A stretch of DNA of 64,000 bases from Mercurialis annua. Taxonomy: Eukaryota; Streptophyta; Magnoliopsida; Malpighiales; Euphorbiaceae. Within the stretch, counting starts at the first letter, position 1, and each line of letters opens with the position of its first letter. Both the position numbers and the translations under genes were made by a program. Below the pieces are notes generated by a model, which saw only the letters and a program-made list of their open reading frames with translations, ran no database searches and had not been told where the DNA came from. The stretch spans positions 5,086,501 to 5,150,500 of the forward strand of contig NC_065576.1 in the NCBI RefSeq assembly GCF_937616625.2, written 5' to 3'. Positions 34,989 through 45,883 of the stretch are shown piece after piece.

Positions 34989-36221
34989 TTAAGGCCTTGC
35001 CGCCGGAGATATAGGAGGTGGCCACATGCGAAGCCCCATTGTGTAAGTAGCAGTGGCACAATGAATCAAATCATTCTCAGACTCGTACTCCAAATTCAAG
35101 GTTTTGGTCCTTAAATTACAAGTAACAACATACTGTTTTTCATACTTATTGGCAGTAAAACAGCGTATTGGTCCAGCCCGCAAATATAGAATATTGTGAT
35201 CATATGGATGGATGGTAAGCACGTCGTCGATGAACACATCGTCTATCCAACGACGGCCATGGCAGATGTATTGATGCAACAGAAATTCGCACTTAAGTCT
35301 CCACTCCGGCTGTTGCTTGTTGTTCAAGTAATTGAGTTGCCACATTTTCAGAGTCAGGTCTTCCAATTGACAAACGTAGAAATACCCACCGGATAAAACA
35401 GGTAAGAATTGTGAATATTTTTCAAAATCACCAGGAGGATCAATGATGAAAACGAAGCTGTTTTTACTCAAATCGTAAACCACAATTTGATTGTCTAATG
35501 TGCCATGCCAATGCAGGAGTCCCCGGTAGTAGATGGCCGGAGTCCGAGTGTGGTACCAAGTAAAGGATTTCGGAGATGTCCCGGTGGTCAAACGTGCCCA
35601 TTTTCCGGTTTTTGAAGAAAATACGTCCACTGTAAAGCTGGACAGTTCTTTCTCACCGGTAACCGGAGGAAGAACACGAACCACTTTGAACTTGGCCTTG
35701 GACGAGGAGAAACCGGTTACGGCCAAACCGAGATATATATGGACTGACTCGTCTGATTCGAAGAGAGGAGGCGGCGGAGGGAGAGCAATCCAACGCTTGG
35801 TGATGGGGCTGCAAACGTAATACACCGTCTGATCTTGAATTTTCAGATCTGCCGTGCACAAGAAGACACCCTTGCATGAACCCGCAATAAAACGAGTTGG
35901 GTTTTCTTGTATGGAACTGAAGAACGGTAAGAAATCAAAAGAAAACTGTTGCTTATAGTCTGAAGGAATGACGAACATATGATTAAATATGCATTTAACC
36001 ACAGCTCCACCCTCCCGAATTTTTTTCCGATGATCGGAACGGCGGCGGCGAGTAAAACACTTGATGAAATTAGGACTTGAAATTAGGTTTTGCCATTTTT
36101 TGCAGACGGACTTACACCGGAAGGCGGATTCACAAGGAATTCTATGCAGAATCTCCACCAACAAATCATCCGACAATATTCTGTTTATACACGCATCTGT
36201 TTTCTTTCTTTCGCCGGCCAT
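34989..36221 (-). CDS. F-box protein with F-box-associated domain (410 aa, no intron)
   Basis: An F-box lies at about residues 13-52, with the pattern LSDDLLVEILHRIPCESAFR then CKSVCKKWQNLISSPNF. It is followed by a beta-rich F-box-associated region (about 95-380) with several Trp and repeated hydrophobic strands. F-box proteins are the substrate-binding subunit of SCF ubiquitin ligases; the target cannot be read from the sequence. Length and domain order match the large plant FBA subfamily (At5g07610-like). One uninterrupted exon is usual for this subfamily. The start ATG at 36221 lies about 60 bases downstream of a TATA box. Confidence 0.88.
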   Translation of the reverse strand: MAGERKKTDACINRILSDDLLVEILHRIPCESAFRCKSVCKKWQNLISSPNFIKCFTRRRRSDHRKKIREGGAVVKCIFNHMFVIPSDYKQQFSFDFLPFFSSIQENPTRFIAGSCKGVFLCTADLKIQDQTVYYVCSPITKRWIALPPPPPLFESDESVHIYLGLAVTGFSSSKAKFKVVRVLPPVTGEKELSSFTVDVFSSKTGKWARLTTGTSPKSFTWYHTRTPAIYYRGLLHWHGTLDNQIVVYDLSKNSFVFIIDPPGDFEKYSQFLPVLSGGYFYVCQLEDLTLKMWQLNYLNNKQQPEWRLKCEFLLHQYICHGRRWIDDVFIDDVLTIHPYDHNILYLRAGPIRCFTANKYEKQYVVTCNLRTKTLNLEYESENDLIHCATATYTMGLRMWPPPISPAARP

Positions 36222-36724
36222 TCAAACACAGATACTGAGATAAACAATTGTTTTTCGGTTCCCATCAAGGAGTTCGTGCGTGTATATATAGAGAACTAAA
36301 CCATAGTCCAATTACAACTCATCCGAGAGAAACCAAACCCTAATAGGACGACCTTAAAATCCCCTGCAAACGGTTCCTAGTTTTAATCTTCCAACTTTTA
36401 ATCTCATCCGTTCAAGATCGTTTCTAATTATATTTTTTTCCAATTTAATAGCAAAACAAATTATTAACTTAATTCCAAGTTGTGACGCGGAAAAGGACCC
36501 TGTTAATGGTTTGGCATGTGAGGCAAATGGGTGTTCTGATGACGTTGAAACCTTACTATATATTCTTATGCTGAAATTATCGGCAATGGAACCTCAACTG
36601 TTTCTGATGCTGAAACTGGAAAGGGCTTTGTAGCTGCTATCAATAATAGTCTTGAAATTTGAGAATTTATTAATCGGGAAATCTGAAAATGCAGATGCTT
36701 TGTATTTATGTGTATATTTGTTAT
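36222..36724. other. 5' flank of the F-box gene
   Basis: Promoter side of the F-box gene up to the left end of the CACTA element. No other gene seen. Confidence 0.4.
36283..36290 (-). promoter_or_regulatory. TATA box of the F-box gene
   Basis: The minus strand reads CTCTATATATACACGC; the TATATATA core is at 36290-36283, some 62 bases upstream of the start codon. This leaves room for a leader of about 30-40 bases. Confidence 0.6.
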
Positions 36725-37143
36725 CACTATACCAAATTACGACTTTCCCGGCTAATTATTAGGGATGGTTTTAATAAGTGCCACTAACTTATAAAACGTG
36801 AGACTTAACGGCATTATTTTGAATTTCGTAGATATATAGAGGCGGTTTAAAGCGTCTCTACGTTTATTAAGGGTGAAAAAGGAAACTTTCAAATTTCTTT
36901 CACGATGCTCACTCTCTTATCACATTTTAACATTTTCACAGCATTCAAATGTTTTCTCTTCGATCCTTTTTGTTCCTTTTCAACCATATTATAACAATCC
37001 ATGGATGATTCAAAGATTAATTGATTCAGCGATACACAATCTTCTTCTTTGCTGATTTGTTCATCGATTTAGAAATCTATAGTGGTGCTCAAAATCCGTG
37101 GGAATCGATTGTGAGGTTAGTAGCGAGATTAAAACTGATTTTG

Positions 37144-37256
37144 ACTTTGTTTTAGGTTTTAATCCATTGATTTTGTTTTGTTTTAGGTTTTAATCCACTG
37201 ATTTTGATTTTGTTTTAGGTTTTAATCCACTGGTTTTGATTTTGTTTTAGGTTTTA
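37144..37256. repeat. Short tandem repeat in the CACTA element
   Basis: A unit of about 30-33 bases built around TTTTAGGTTTTAATCCACTG and ATTTTGATTTTG is repeated three to four times with small length differences. Related GGTTTTGAT words recur near 37515-37590. Confidence 0.7.
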
Positions 37257-37959
37257 GCTTACTCTCCTCTTCCATTTGCAGATTTTATTTTCCACTCTCC
37301 ATCTCTCTTTATCACTTCGGTCAGATCAAGGTAGTTTTTCTTTTGTACTGTAAGAAAAACTCTAGCGTTTTTTGATAGATTTGAGAAATCCCAGAACTTA
37401 ATATGTAGCTCTAAATGCGGAATCAGTTTTGATTCATTTTCTCTGATATTCGTTTCCGATGAATCTGGATGCCGTGGTAATCACCAGTTTATAATTTCAA
37501 TTTGTTTTTATTTTAGGTTTTGATGAATTGATTTTGATTTTGCAATCACCACTCTATAATTTCAATTAGGTTTTATTTTAGGTTTTGATAAATTCTTTCA
37601 TAGTAGGTTTAAAAGAATTTATATGCATAAGTTGAAAGTTCTAAAGTGTCAGTTGCACATCATATTTATCATTTCTCTCAATCAATTTCAATTTGTTTAG
37701 CCTTTTAATATTTAGTATGTAGCTCATAATGGTAGATTATCAGCTCAGTTGTTCCTCTTGATGTTCATTTTTTGTTGGCTTTTCCCAGCTTATTCAAGTG
37801 GCCTTACTGTTGTTGTAGTCCATAAAATAAGTTGAAAATATTTTAAACAATGGAAACACCTCATTCCTGATCAAAGTTAACCTTTATATTATATACGAGT
37901 GGCTCTTCTTTACCTTTGTTTTGTTTTATAATTTGTATTTTGTTAAATTGCCTATGCAG

Positions 37960-38285
37960 GCAATAATTCTAGCATTAAATGCCTCATACTTCCTGAAAGT
38001 CGGTGGCCATTTTGTTATTTCAATAAAGGTCAGCTTCTCGACATTCCTATGTGACTCATTTAGCTTTTGATTCTTAGACTGCAATTATAAATCTAAATGG
38101 TTATATTCTACAGGCGAACTGTATTGACTCTACTGTTCAGGTAGCGGCTGTGTTTGAAAGTGAAGTAAAAAAGACGGCCTAGTGCAGTTCAAGCCTTCCG
38201 AACAGGTGACTCTCGAGCCATTTGAGCGAGACCATGCTTGTGTTATCGGTGGCTATAGGATGTCAAAGAAGCATATAAATTCTTT
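37960..38285 (+). pseudogene. Captured fibrillarin 3' exons (broken)
   Basis: The exon at 37960-38028 follows a TATGCAG acceptor, ends at AAG|GTCAGC and encodes AIILALNASYFLKVGGHFVI. The next exon, from 38114 after TCTACAG, encodes ANCIDSTV and then FESEVKK. After a frame break it continues with EQVTLEPFERDHACV, then GGYRM at about 38262. These are the conserved C-terminal blocks of fibrillarin, the nucleolar 2'-O-methyltransferase of box C/D snoRNPs. The reading frame hits a TAG (about 38180) where a short deletion has removed the usual Lys/Gln/Gln-rich link. The N-terminal exons and the AdoMet-binding region are absent. It lies inside the CACTA element, so it is a transduplicated fragment rather than a working gene. 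Confidence 0.85.
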
Positions 38286-38414
38286 AACACTGATAAATAT
38301 GATGTTCATTCTCTTGTGACAATTATTATGGATATTGATCTATGTGTTATTTGAAGTGATAATGTTTAATTTTGCTACATTAACTAATTAATTTTTTGTT
38401 CTCTTTGTTTTAGG

Positions 38415-39024
38415 AATTCAGAGCAGATATTGCTACAGTCTTCACCGCTGAAGTGAGTCATTGATCTTTATCGTTCTTTAACATCTTTTTGTTTGCTTTT
38501 ATGGCTTGAAATTTTATTGGCTATCAATCTGATTTGGCATCTTAATTTTACTTCCTTTGTTGAGACACAAGTTAGGTTTTAATACATTGCGCTTAGTCTT
38601 TTAGTTTTTGTGCCCTGTTACTTTATATTTCTACTGCCGTTTCTTCTTTTTATTCATTGAAATTCATTTCAACTTAATTAATTTGTTTGAAAATAAATTT
38701 AAGATGGAACTGAAACTAATATTTGGTATTTTCTGAATACCAATTTGGATGTAATTATGTTTGAATGAGAATGAGTTTGTTTAAAACTGTCTAATTATCA
38801 TTCAAGTAAATATATATACGTTTAATGCAAGTAAATATATATACGTTTGTTTTTCTTAATGCAGATATAATCACTGCCAATCCAGTAAAGAAGCTATTAA
38901 GCTTCTTCAAATCTAATGAGTTCTCTAAAGAGAGGAACTGGGTGGTAGCAACATTACTAAGCTTTAAATTTTTAAGGTGTTTCTCACATCTTTTCTGACT
39001 GACGTACTGGTTGAACCTAAGGTT
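38415..39024 (+). pseudogene. Unidentified exon-like pieces in the CACTA element
   Basis: An exon-like piece after TTTTAG at 38415-38457 reads EFRADIATVFTAE. A second, after TGCAG at about 38866, reads as ITANPVKKLLSFFKSNEF and onward. After a one-base frame break it continues VFLTSFLTDVLVEPK up to AAG|GTTAGT near 39021. Codon pattern and splice signals look real, but I cannot name the parent gene. It may be a second captured host gene or part of the transposon's own gene. Confidence 0.45.
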
Positions 39025-39183
39025 AGTTTATCACATTCAAATATACCTACATTTCCTTTCTATTTCCAGAAATAGAACTTTGAAACTCTATGTTGCTGAC
39101 TTTGAATTGATTTTATATTTATAGGAATTTGATTTTATTAGTTGGCTATAATTATTTGTTTAAATTGGAAACTATCTTTAGTA

Positions 39184-39500
39184 GTTTAGATTTTCAACTT
39201 TCCTTGGTTGCTATATATTTGTAAATATATACCATAGATATATTAATCTGCTGAAATTAGGGGATGTGATTTATTTGTTACCATAATTAAGGAGATTTTT
39301 AGTGTTAATTAATGCATGAATTGCTGAATCTTTTTATGTTTTGTTTATTTTGGTATCTTTTGTCAACTATAGATGTTTAGATTGTCAAATATCTTTAGTT
39401 GTTTAGATTGTCAATTTTCCTTGGTTGCCATATATTTATAAATATGTATCATAGATATATTATTCAGCTGAGATTAGGGATGTGATATATTTATTACTAG
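39184..39500. repeat. Imperfect 100-bp duplication inside the CACTA element
   Basis: The stretch at about 39184-39285 (with TTTCCTTGGTTGCTATATAT, then ATAGATATATTAATCTGCTG) is repeated at about 39398-39500 with scattered substitutions. A further short repeat, GAGACTTTAGGGGTTTATTA, occurs at 39559 and 39596. Confidence 0.7.
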
Positions 39501-39749
39501 AATCAGGGGATGTGATTCCTTGGTTGCCATATAATTAATACATGAATTGCTATTACAGAGACTTTAGGGGTTTATTATAAATTAAACATTTCAAGAGACT
39601 TTAGGGGTTTATTACAGGGAGCATAATACTTAACTTTTTGAATGTTTCTAATTTACTCAGTATTATTTTAAATTATTTTTCTTACTTTAAGATAAATCAT
39701 AAAAGTTGATATAAAATTATTAATAACTAAACTGTATTTCTTTTTACAG

Positions 39750-40322
39750 GATAAAGCATCTGCTCTTCAAGTCGAACGTAGTCAAAATTCGAACAATAGC
39801 ATAACAGAAGTTAATGAACAAATATTTCAAGAAGTGATGGGTAAAGAGCACAATGGTCGCGTGAGGGGTCTAGGTTTGGGGCCAACACCTAGAAGTTATT
39901 TTGGAGCAACATCTTACAATGTGGCAGAAAAATGAAAATCTTCTACAAGCTCAAATCAATCAAACGAAGTGGCAGTACTTAAAGAAACACTTCAAGAGAT
40001 GACATCTAAGTATGAAGAAGTAAGCAAAAAATATGAAGTTTTATCAACTAATCATGAAGGTGTATCTCAAACGCTATTTGCTTTGGCGAACTTTGTATCT
40101 GAAAAGTTCCCTGGACAACATTGGATGCCATCACAAGTGAACAAATATCAGGTTTATGAACATATTTGCTTTGGCTAAATTTTTAGGTGCCTATATGATA
40201 CTTTAGAATGCTAATTGGTTTAATATTATAAATTATCAGTTCAATGATGACGGTAGCGGTGGAAATGTGCAACAAGATGTTTCATCACGTTTAAGTCGAG
40301 GTTTTGGTAGCAATGAAGCTTG
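39750..40322 (+). pseudogene. Ptta/En/Spm-type transposon ORF, C-terminal part, with one in-frame stop
   Basis: The exon begins after TTTTTACAG and encodes QEVMGKEHNGRVRGLGLGPT, followed by a TGA at 39933-39935. The same frame then continues with a coiled-coil-like stretch (KETLQEMTSKYEEVSKKYEV) to about 40150. A following piece, 40240-40322, ends in a stop. The 'VMGxEHxGRVRGxGxGPTP' block is characteristic of the plant Ptta/En/Spm family that travels with CACTA elements. The single stop suggests recent decay. Confidence 0.65.
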
Positions 40323-41479
40323 ATATAGAAGTTTTGATTGTTCTGTTTATGAAGCCTCTATCGGTAAGGTAAGATGATTCTGCTATTGAATTCTGCTCTT
40401 TAGAAACTGAAAGTCCCTGTCTCTCTTTGCTCAATTTCCAAGTCAGTAATTTTGATAATTATAATTAAAAAAGAAAAGAAATAGCAGATTAGGCAAAGAT
40501 TAAAACTTATCATAATCTCTATTAGTGCCTTACTTAACATAGTTATTTGGTTTGTGTTTGTGTAGATTTTGGATGAGAATTGGATTTATGTTTTTGTTCT
40601 TGTTTTGGTATTAGTCTACTGGGTTTCTTTCATTTTTGGCAATGAGTTTTGAGATTTGTTTTCTTGATTTATATTTTATTGCTATAAATAACTTCTTGGA
40701 TTGCTTGGTTTAGTTCCTTAAGTTCATATATGTTTAGCTGGAATCAAATGTTTGAGAGACTAACTATTAAAATTTTAGACTGCTGAAACTTGTTCATATT
40801 ATCAAAAGATTTACTACTAAAATTTTCACTTTATTACCTGATTTAAATAGTTATTGATCTACTTTGCACATAAACTTATTGAGTTTCATGTTTCGTTATT
40901 CCATTTATGTTTATAACCTAATTTGGTAATAATTGTCGTTTTTATGTTTTTTGTTTTGGCATTTTTCGTTTTCTTTTCGATGCAAACAGTATAAATGCTT
41001 GAACTTATTTGTATTAGCCTATCAATGCTTGAACTTATTTGTATTAGCCTAAGTATCAATGCTTTTATTGATAAGTATGCTCTTGGTTATCTGATCTGTG
41101 AGTCTAATTACTAAAAAACATATAATCGAATAAGTGTTTGTATGCAGGTGCTGCAGAGTCAGAATTGGATGAGATTTTTTGAACTATGGAATCACCTTAA
41201 AGATTTTGAGAAGGAAAAGGGCCAAAAGCTGATTGAAAATTAAGGAGAAATAGATTAGCATAAATGTATAACTTTGGATATTTTCAGTTTTGATATCTTT
41301 AAAACAATACATTTGAATGTTAATTTGAAGATATTGGGTAGATATTACAATCAAATTTTTGTATTTGCTTTTGTTATTGAAGTTTAAAACTACTGGTGAT
41401 CAAAAAAAAAAAAGTTTAAAACTACTGAATTTTTCTATAATATTCTGATGACATTTTACAAATTTAGAAAAAAATACTA

Positions 41480-41791
41480 ATTAGCTTATAACCGCCCCTA
41501 TAAACTATATATACTATAATATCTATCCCGGCAGTTGATATAACCCGTCGCTAGAAAATTATGATTAAATAGAGTTTCACTCTTAAAGGCGGTTAGAACC
41601 GCCACTACAAACCGTAGATAAAATATTACATACCCCGGCGGTTGTCATAACTGTCTCTAAAACATAGCGACAGTCAAAAAAACGACGCTCTTGAGACGGT
41701 TTGGAAGACTGTCTCAATGTTTTGTAGAGACGGTTTAAACCGCCCCTATAGCCCTTAAAAACCGCCGCTAAAAACCAATTTTCTTGTAGTG
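41480..41791. repeat. Sub-terminal palindromic repeats of the CACTA element
   Basis: Many copies of GGCGGTT/AACCGCC and related words, some arranged as palindromes: GGCGGTTAGAACCGCC at about 41588 and CGGTTTAAACCG at about 41730. In En/Spm elements sub-terminal repeats bind the TNPA-type protein; that role here is inference. Confidence 0.7.
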
Positions 41792-43059
41792 GTATATATT
41801 GTTTCATGTCTAGGGACAAAGTTTATAATTTATGATACGCAGCCTCCTTACAACAATGCTCGGCTTTCCCCCCTGCCTATTGAAATGGAACAGTTAATGA
41901 TGCATTTTTGTTTAACTGTTACATAAAAAATTGGATTCACCAGTTTAAGTGTATTTATGTCATAAATTTCACAAAAATATGGCATAAATATAAATTTAAT
42001 GTCAATTAGTAAATTATTATATATTTAAAATTAAGTTAATTTCCATTATGTTAGTAAAATCATTATCTTTTAATTTACACCATCAAAAATGAACTAATAG
42101 TTTATTAAAAGTAAATTATATAAGTTTTTTTATTGTGGTCAGTGTAAACTTAATATAAACTCAACGTTGAATTAATTTCAACTTAATGTAATTTTGTTTA
42201 TAAATTGTTATAAATTTAAAATTAGTTAGGTCTAATTAAATTAATTTATTAATAAATTTAAAATAAATTTTTAAAATGAGAAATAGACTATTAATAAATT
42301 AAAAATAAAATTTTAATTTTTTTCCGCAATGGTTGGTGCGATGCAGAGCATATAAAATGATTTTTTTTTTCAAAAACCGTATTTTTAGATATTTTGATAT
42401 AAATTGGACCATTTTTAAATATTCCCTAATACGCTTCTAAAAAGTCCCTAATTCGTATGATCCAAAAATCAGAGCATCTCAAATTTTGGTTTTCCATAAT
42501 GCTAACCTTTCTAAGAGGGTCAACAATCTCCACCTTCCTTCTATATGAAGAAATATTCAGATAAAACAAAAAATTTAGACCTGCGCGTACCATATGAATT
42601 AGGGAGCAAGTAAGACCGTATAATTTCAGAAGTAAATCTCTGCCTTCGTAGTGATAATGCTGTGTTTATGTGTACAACGTATCAATTTTAATAGAAGGGA
42701 CAAATTCATCCTATTTAATTATAGAGATAGCTTATTTTGAGTATGGGAGAATTATAAAAAAAATTATTTTAGTGAGACATTTCTGAAAAAAAAAAATGAG
42801 CTAAAAATATTAGATAAGAGCACTTTTGAGGGATTTGTGTAAATTGTTCTAAAAAAACTCACCAAATACAATATCTCAAAATGAATTTGGCCAATTAAAT
42901 AAGAAAACATTATTATAATAACGCAACAATTATATGAATTTTTAGTAAGTGAAATAAAAATGGGCCATAAAATTTGACAAAAAAGCCCACACTATGTTAA
43001 TAAAGAAGTCCATACTAGCCTGTCAAACCCTAATTCTAACAAACCAAAAACACAAATTG
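41792..43059. other. AT-rich intergenic region, no gene seen
   Basis: Lies between the CACTA right end and the truncated 3' end of the copia element. No convincing open frame or 3' LTR was found here. Confidence 0.4.
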
Positions 43060-45410
43060 CTAAGTTGCAATAGCCATGCACATTCTTGAGTTGCCATTGC
43101 CGCTGCTCTATACTCTGCTTCCGTACTTGATAATGAAACTGTAGGTTGTCTCTTGCTGCACCAAGAGATGGGTCCTGTTCCCATGTTAAACACATAACCT
43201 GTAGTGGAGCGCCTCGTATCGTGATCACCAGCGTAATCAGCATCACAATAGCCGTTAATCTCAATCTTTCCTTCTTGTTTGTATAGTATACCATGATTCA
43301 TCGTACCTTGAAGGTATCGTAAAATTCTTCGAACAGCTTCCAAATGAGGCTTCTTAGGATTTTGCATAAATCGACTCACCATGCCTACTGCATATGATAT
43401 ATCAGGCCTCGTGAGAGTGAGATAGATTAAGCTCCCAACTAATTGTCTGTACATGGTAGCGTCGTCCAAGTTCTTCCCTTTAAAAGAGCATAACTTTGAA
43501 TGCACCTCAACTGGTGTTGTAATAGGCTTGCACTCGAGCATTCCATACTTATCTAGTAGATCCTTTGTGTACTTATGTTGACATAGGAACAGTCCATTCT
43601 CCGTACGTTCTACTTCAAGACCAAGAAAATGGTTTAACTCTCCCAAGGCTTTCATTTGGAAACGTACCGATAAGTTGGCTTTCACCTGATCTATTGCAGC
43701 AACATCATCTCCCGTGATGATGAGATCATCTACATAGACCAATACTATTGCCATCTTTTCATCTTGAACTCTCACGAACAAGCTAGAATCTGCTGGTGCC
43801 ATCATATAACCATTTTGGATCAGGAACTCTGCTATTTTTCCATACCAAGCTCTGGGCGCTTGCTTTAATCCATAAAGTGCCTTCTTTAGTTTGCACACAT
43901 AATTTTGATGGGTCTTGCTTTCAAATCCTTGAGGCTGCTCCATATATATCTCCCGATCGAGCTCTCCATGTAAGAAGGCGTTCTTTACATCCATTTGCCA
44001 GAGCTTCCAATCCTTGCAAGCAGCTAAGGCTAGCAACACACGAACTGTTGTAATCTTTGCTACTGGACTGAATGTCTCGTCATAGTCAAAACCATACTTT
44101 TGTGAGAATCCTCGAGCAACTAACCGAGCTTTGTGCCTCTCAACTGATCCATCGGGACGCCTTTTTACTTTGTAAATCCATTTGCACGAAATCGGCCTCA
44201 CATCTTTGGGTTTTGGCACCAAATCCCAAGTCTCGTTTTTATTTAAGGCTTCTATTTCTTCTTTCATAGCTTGTCTCCATTCTTCACTAGAAATTGCTTC
44301 ATCAAATGTTGTAGGCTCCTTTGTATTCTCATTTCTTTTAAATTGGTGCTCATCTTTCACTGGATTTTCTTCTTGAATCTCTTCACTATAATTGATTAGA
44401 TGATCACTCATTGTTGTAAATGCCTCTTCTTCCAGAGACTCGTTCTCCTTTCGGTCTGTGGATAATTCCTCGATGACACATGATGCTTGAAAATCCCATT
44501 CTTCTTCAGTTTCCACCTGTGGGTGTGTGGATGCCACGTTTCCTTCGATTTTCCTATACCAACAATCGCGAGCATAATGACCCCGTTTGCCACAAACGAA
44601 GCATTGATTATTTTTACGTCGACTTGTATCCTCTCGTCGATCATTGTTGGTTTCTCGTTGAGCTCCCCCTTGTTGCCAGCTCCTTCTTTCTTGTTGTCTA
44701 CGCCAATTTTCTTGCATTGGCGTTCTTCCTCCGTTGTTGGATCTCACCCTTTGTGGATCCTTACCATTTTTACTACTGAAGAGGGCTCTCTCCTCTTCTT
44801 TGGTTTCAGACATTTGTTTGTCTAACTCCTCTTGATTTGCCAACACATTTTCTAACTCATTCAAAGTTGGTTCCTTTGACCATCCACGGGTTGCCGTCAC
44901 AAGAGCATTAAACTCTGAACGTAGCCCGTGAGTGATTATTCTCCGCATTCGTGTTTCCGTAATTTTATTTTCTGGATCCAACTTTGAAATTTCTTGGCAT
45001 AAAGTTTTAACTTTGGTAAAGTATTGACTTACCGTTAAATCTTTTTGTGACATCGATAGCAACTCGTTCTCGAGTTGTTGGAGCTTGGCATCGTTTTTCC
45101 GTGTGTATACTCCAGCAAGAGTGTCCCACGCCTCTTTGGGCGTTTTTGCGTCCTTGACGTGTTGCAGCAAATCGTCCTCCACCGATATCGATAAAGCATA
45201 TAAAGCTTTACCGGCCCTGACCTTCCACTTTTTAAGGTCATCCTGACTTGTCGGGGGTGTAGTTTCACTCCCTCCGACGATCTCCCAGAGATCTTGACCG
45301 AGCAAATAAAATTGCATACGAGTACTCCATGTGCTATAATTATTAGCATTGAGTTTTTCAAGGGTACTCACCGAAGTTGCAAAATCCGCCATTTGTTTGG
45401 TTATTTTCAC
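43023..45410 (-). CDS. Copia gag fused in frame to RT and truncated RNase H (795 aa)
   Basis: Residues 1-200 are a copia-type Gag ([19 protein letters not shown]). A CCHC zinc knuckle, [14 protein letters not shown], is at about 270-283. A 90-residue acidic linker leads directly into reverse transcriptase (about 375-620) with KARLVARGF, the YVDD catalytic motif and the FLGLEV block. RNase H starts at about 715 ([11 protein letters not shown]) and is cut after the [11 protein letters not shown] helix. The protease (D[ST]G) and integrase, which normally sit between knuckle and RT, are absent, and the frame is kept. The last dozen residues are flanking DNA. The true start may be the second Met at 45392. 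Enzymatic activity is doubtful because RNase H is incomplete. Confidence 0.85.
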   Translation of the reverse strand: MKITKQMADFATSVSTLEKLNANNYSTWSTRMQFYLLGQDLWEIVGGSETTPPTSQDDLKKWKVRAGKALYALSISVEDDLLQHVKDAKTPKEAWDTLAGVYTRKNDAKLQQLENELLSMSQKDLTVSQYFTKVKTLCQEISKLDPENKITETRMRRIITHGLRSEFNALVTATRGWSKEPTLNELENVLANQEELDKQMSETKEEERALFSSKNGKDPQRVRSNNGGRTPMQENWRRQQERRSWQQGGAQRETNNDRREDTSRRKNNQCFVCGKRGHYARDCWYRKIEGNVASTHPQVETEEEWDFQASCVIEELSTDRKENESLEEEAFTTMSDHLINYSEEIQEENPVKDEHQFKRNENTKEPTTFDEAISSEEWRQAMKEEIEALNKNETWDLVPKPKDVRPISCKWIYKVKRRPDGSVERHKARLVARGFSQKYGFDYDETFSPVAKITTVRVLLALAACKDWKLWQMDVKNAFLHGELDREIYMEQPQGFESKTHQNYVCKLKKALYGLKQAPRAWYGKIAEFLIQNGYMMAPADSSLFVRVQDEKMAIVLVYVDDLIITGDDVAAIDQVKANLSVRFQMKALGELNHFLGLEVERTENGLFLCQHKYTKDLLDKYGMLECKPITTPVEVHSKLCSFKGKNLDDATMYRQLVGSLIYLTLTRPDISYAVGMVSRFMQNPKKPHLEAVRRILRYLQGTMNHGILYKQEGKIEINGYCDADYAGDHDTRRSTTGYVFNMGTGPISWCSKRQPTVSLSSTEAEYRAAAMATQECAWLLQLSNLCFWFVRIRV

Positions 45411-45534
45411 TAATTAACCAAATCACTTGGTCCCTGACCAATACTCTGCACGGTCCCTGACTGCGTGCTAGCGGCGTCTCAACGTATCCGGATCACTTGC
45501 TCGACCTTTCTTCGAACCGGTCCCTGACCGTCCT

Positions 45535-45546
45535 GCTCTGATACCA
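45535..45546 (-). other. Primer-binding site of the copia element
   Basis: The minus strand reads TGGTATCAGAGC, complementary to the 3' end of initiator tRNA-Met, two bases after the LTR end. This is the standard copia primer site. Confidence 0.9.
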
Positions 45547-45548
45547 CT

Positions 45549-45878
45549 TGTTAGATTTTTAGGAGGACTGAATTGAAAGAAACTTTTATTGTTTGTACTA
45601 AATTGTGATTAGTACACACACTAAATACACTCTTGCACAATAAACCACTCACGTACACACACTCCACTAATTGACTTCTTTCACTCTTATTCTCACATAC
45701 ATGCATACAAATGATATGCCATCCCCTATTTATAGCTACTTAGGTCGGTGGTTTATTTTTCTAGATTTTTCCTAATCTAGCCTTCTAATTTCTAGACATT
45801 TCTTTATATTTTTATGGTGATTTCTAGATATGCAAAGTACTAGAATAGTGGAGAAGAGCATGTCGGTGACTTTTAACA
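45549..45878 (-). repeat. 5' LTR of the copia element
   Basis: On the minus strand it begins TGTTAAAAGTCACC (45878) and ends AAAAATCTAACA (45549), giving TGTTA/TAACA termini. A TATA box, CTATAAATAG, lies at about 45735-45726. The primer site is adjacent. Only one LTR is present, so the outer boundary is inferred from the TG/CA rule. Confidence 0.65.
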
Positions 45879-45883
45879 AAAGT

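Larger units (their letters stand above)
36725..41791 (+). mobile_element. CACTA (En/Spm-type) transposon carrying captured host exons
   Basis: The right end reads TTTTCTTGTAGTG, so the inward sequence is CACTACAAGAAAATTGG, a textbook CACTA terminus. The left end reads CACTATACCAAATTACG, a diverged version. Sub-terminal DNA on both sides is full of GGCGGTTT/AAACCGCC words. The 5.1-kb interior contains fibrillarin exons, other exon-like pieces and a Ptta/En/Spm-type ORF broken by one stop. No TNP2-type transposase is seen, so it is probably non-autonomous. The flanks read TAT before and GTA after, so a clean 3-bp duplication is not evident. Confidence 0.8.
43060..45878 (-). mobile_element. Truncated Ty1/copia retrotransposon with internal deletion
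   Basis: On the minus strand it runs from a 330-bp 5' LTR (45878-45549) through a tRNA-Met-type primer site into a single open frame for gag, RT and RNase H. Protease and integrase are missing. Homology to copia RNase H stops near 43060 (after ECAWLLQL), and no 3' LTR follows. The 3' part was therefore lost, and no target duplication can be read. Confidence 0.85.

Noticed and set aside
36722..41795. 3-bp target duplication of the CACTA element
   Set aside because: TAT on the left and GTA on the right do not match; a one-base shift would be needed.
42700..43040. 3' LTR of the copia element starting at TGTTAGAATTAGGG (minus)
   Set aside because: The sequence after it shows no similarity to the 5' LTR at 45549-45878.
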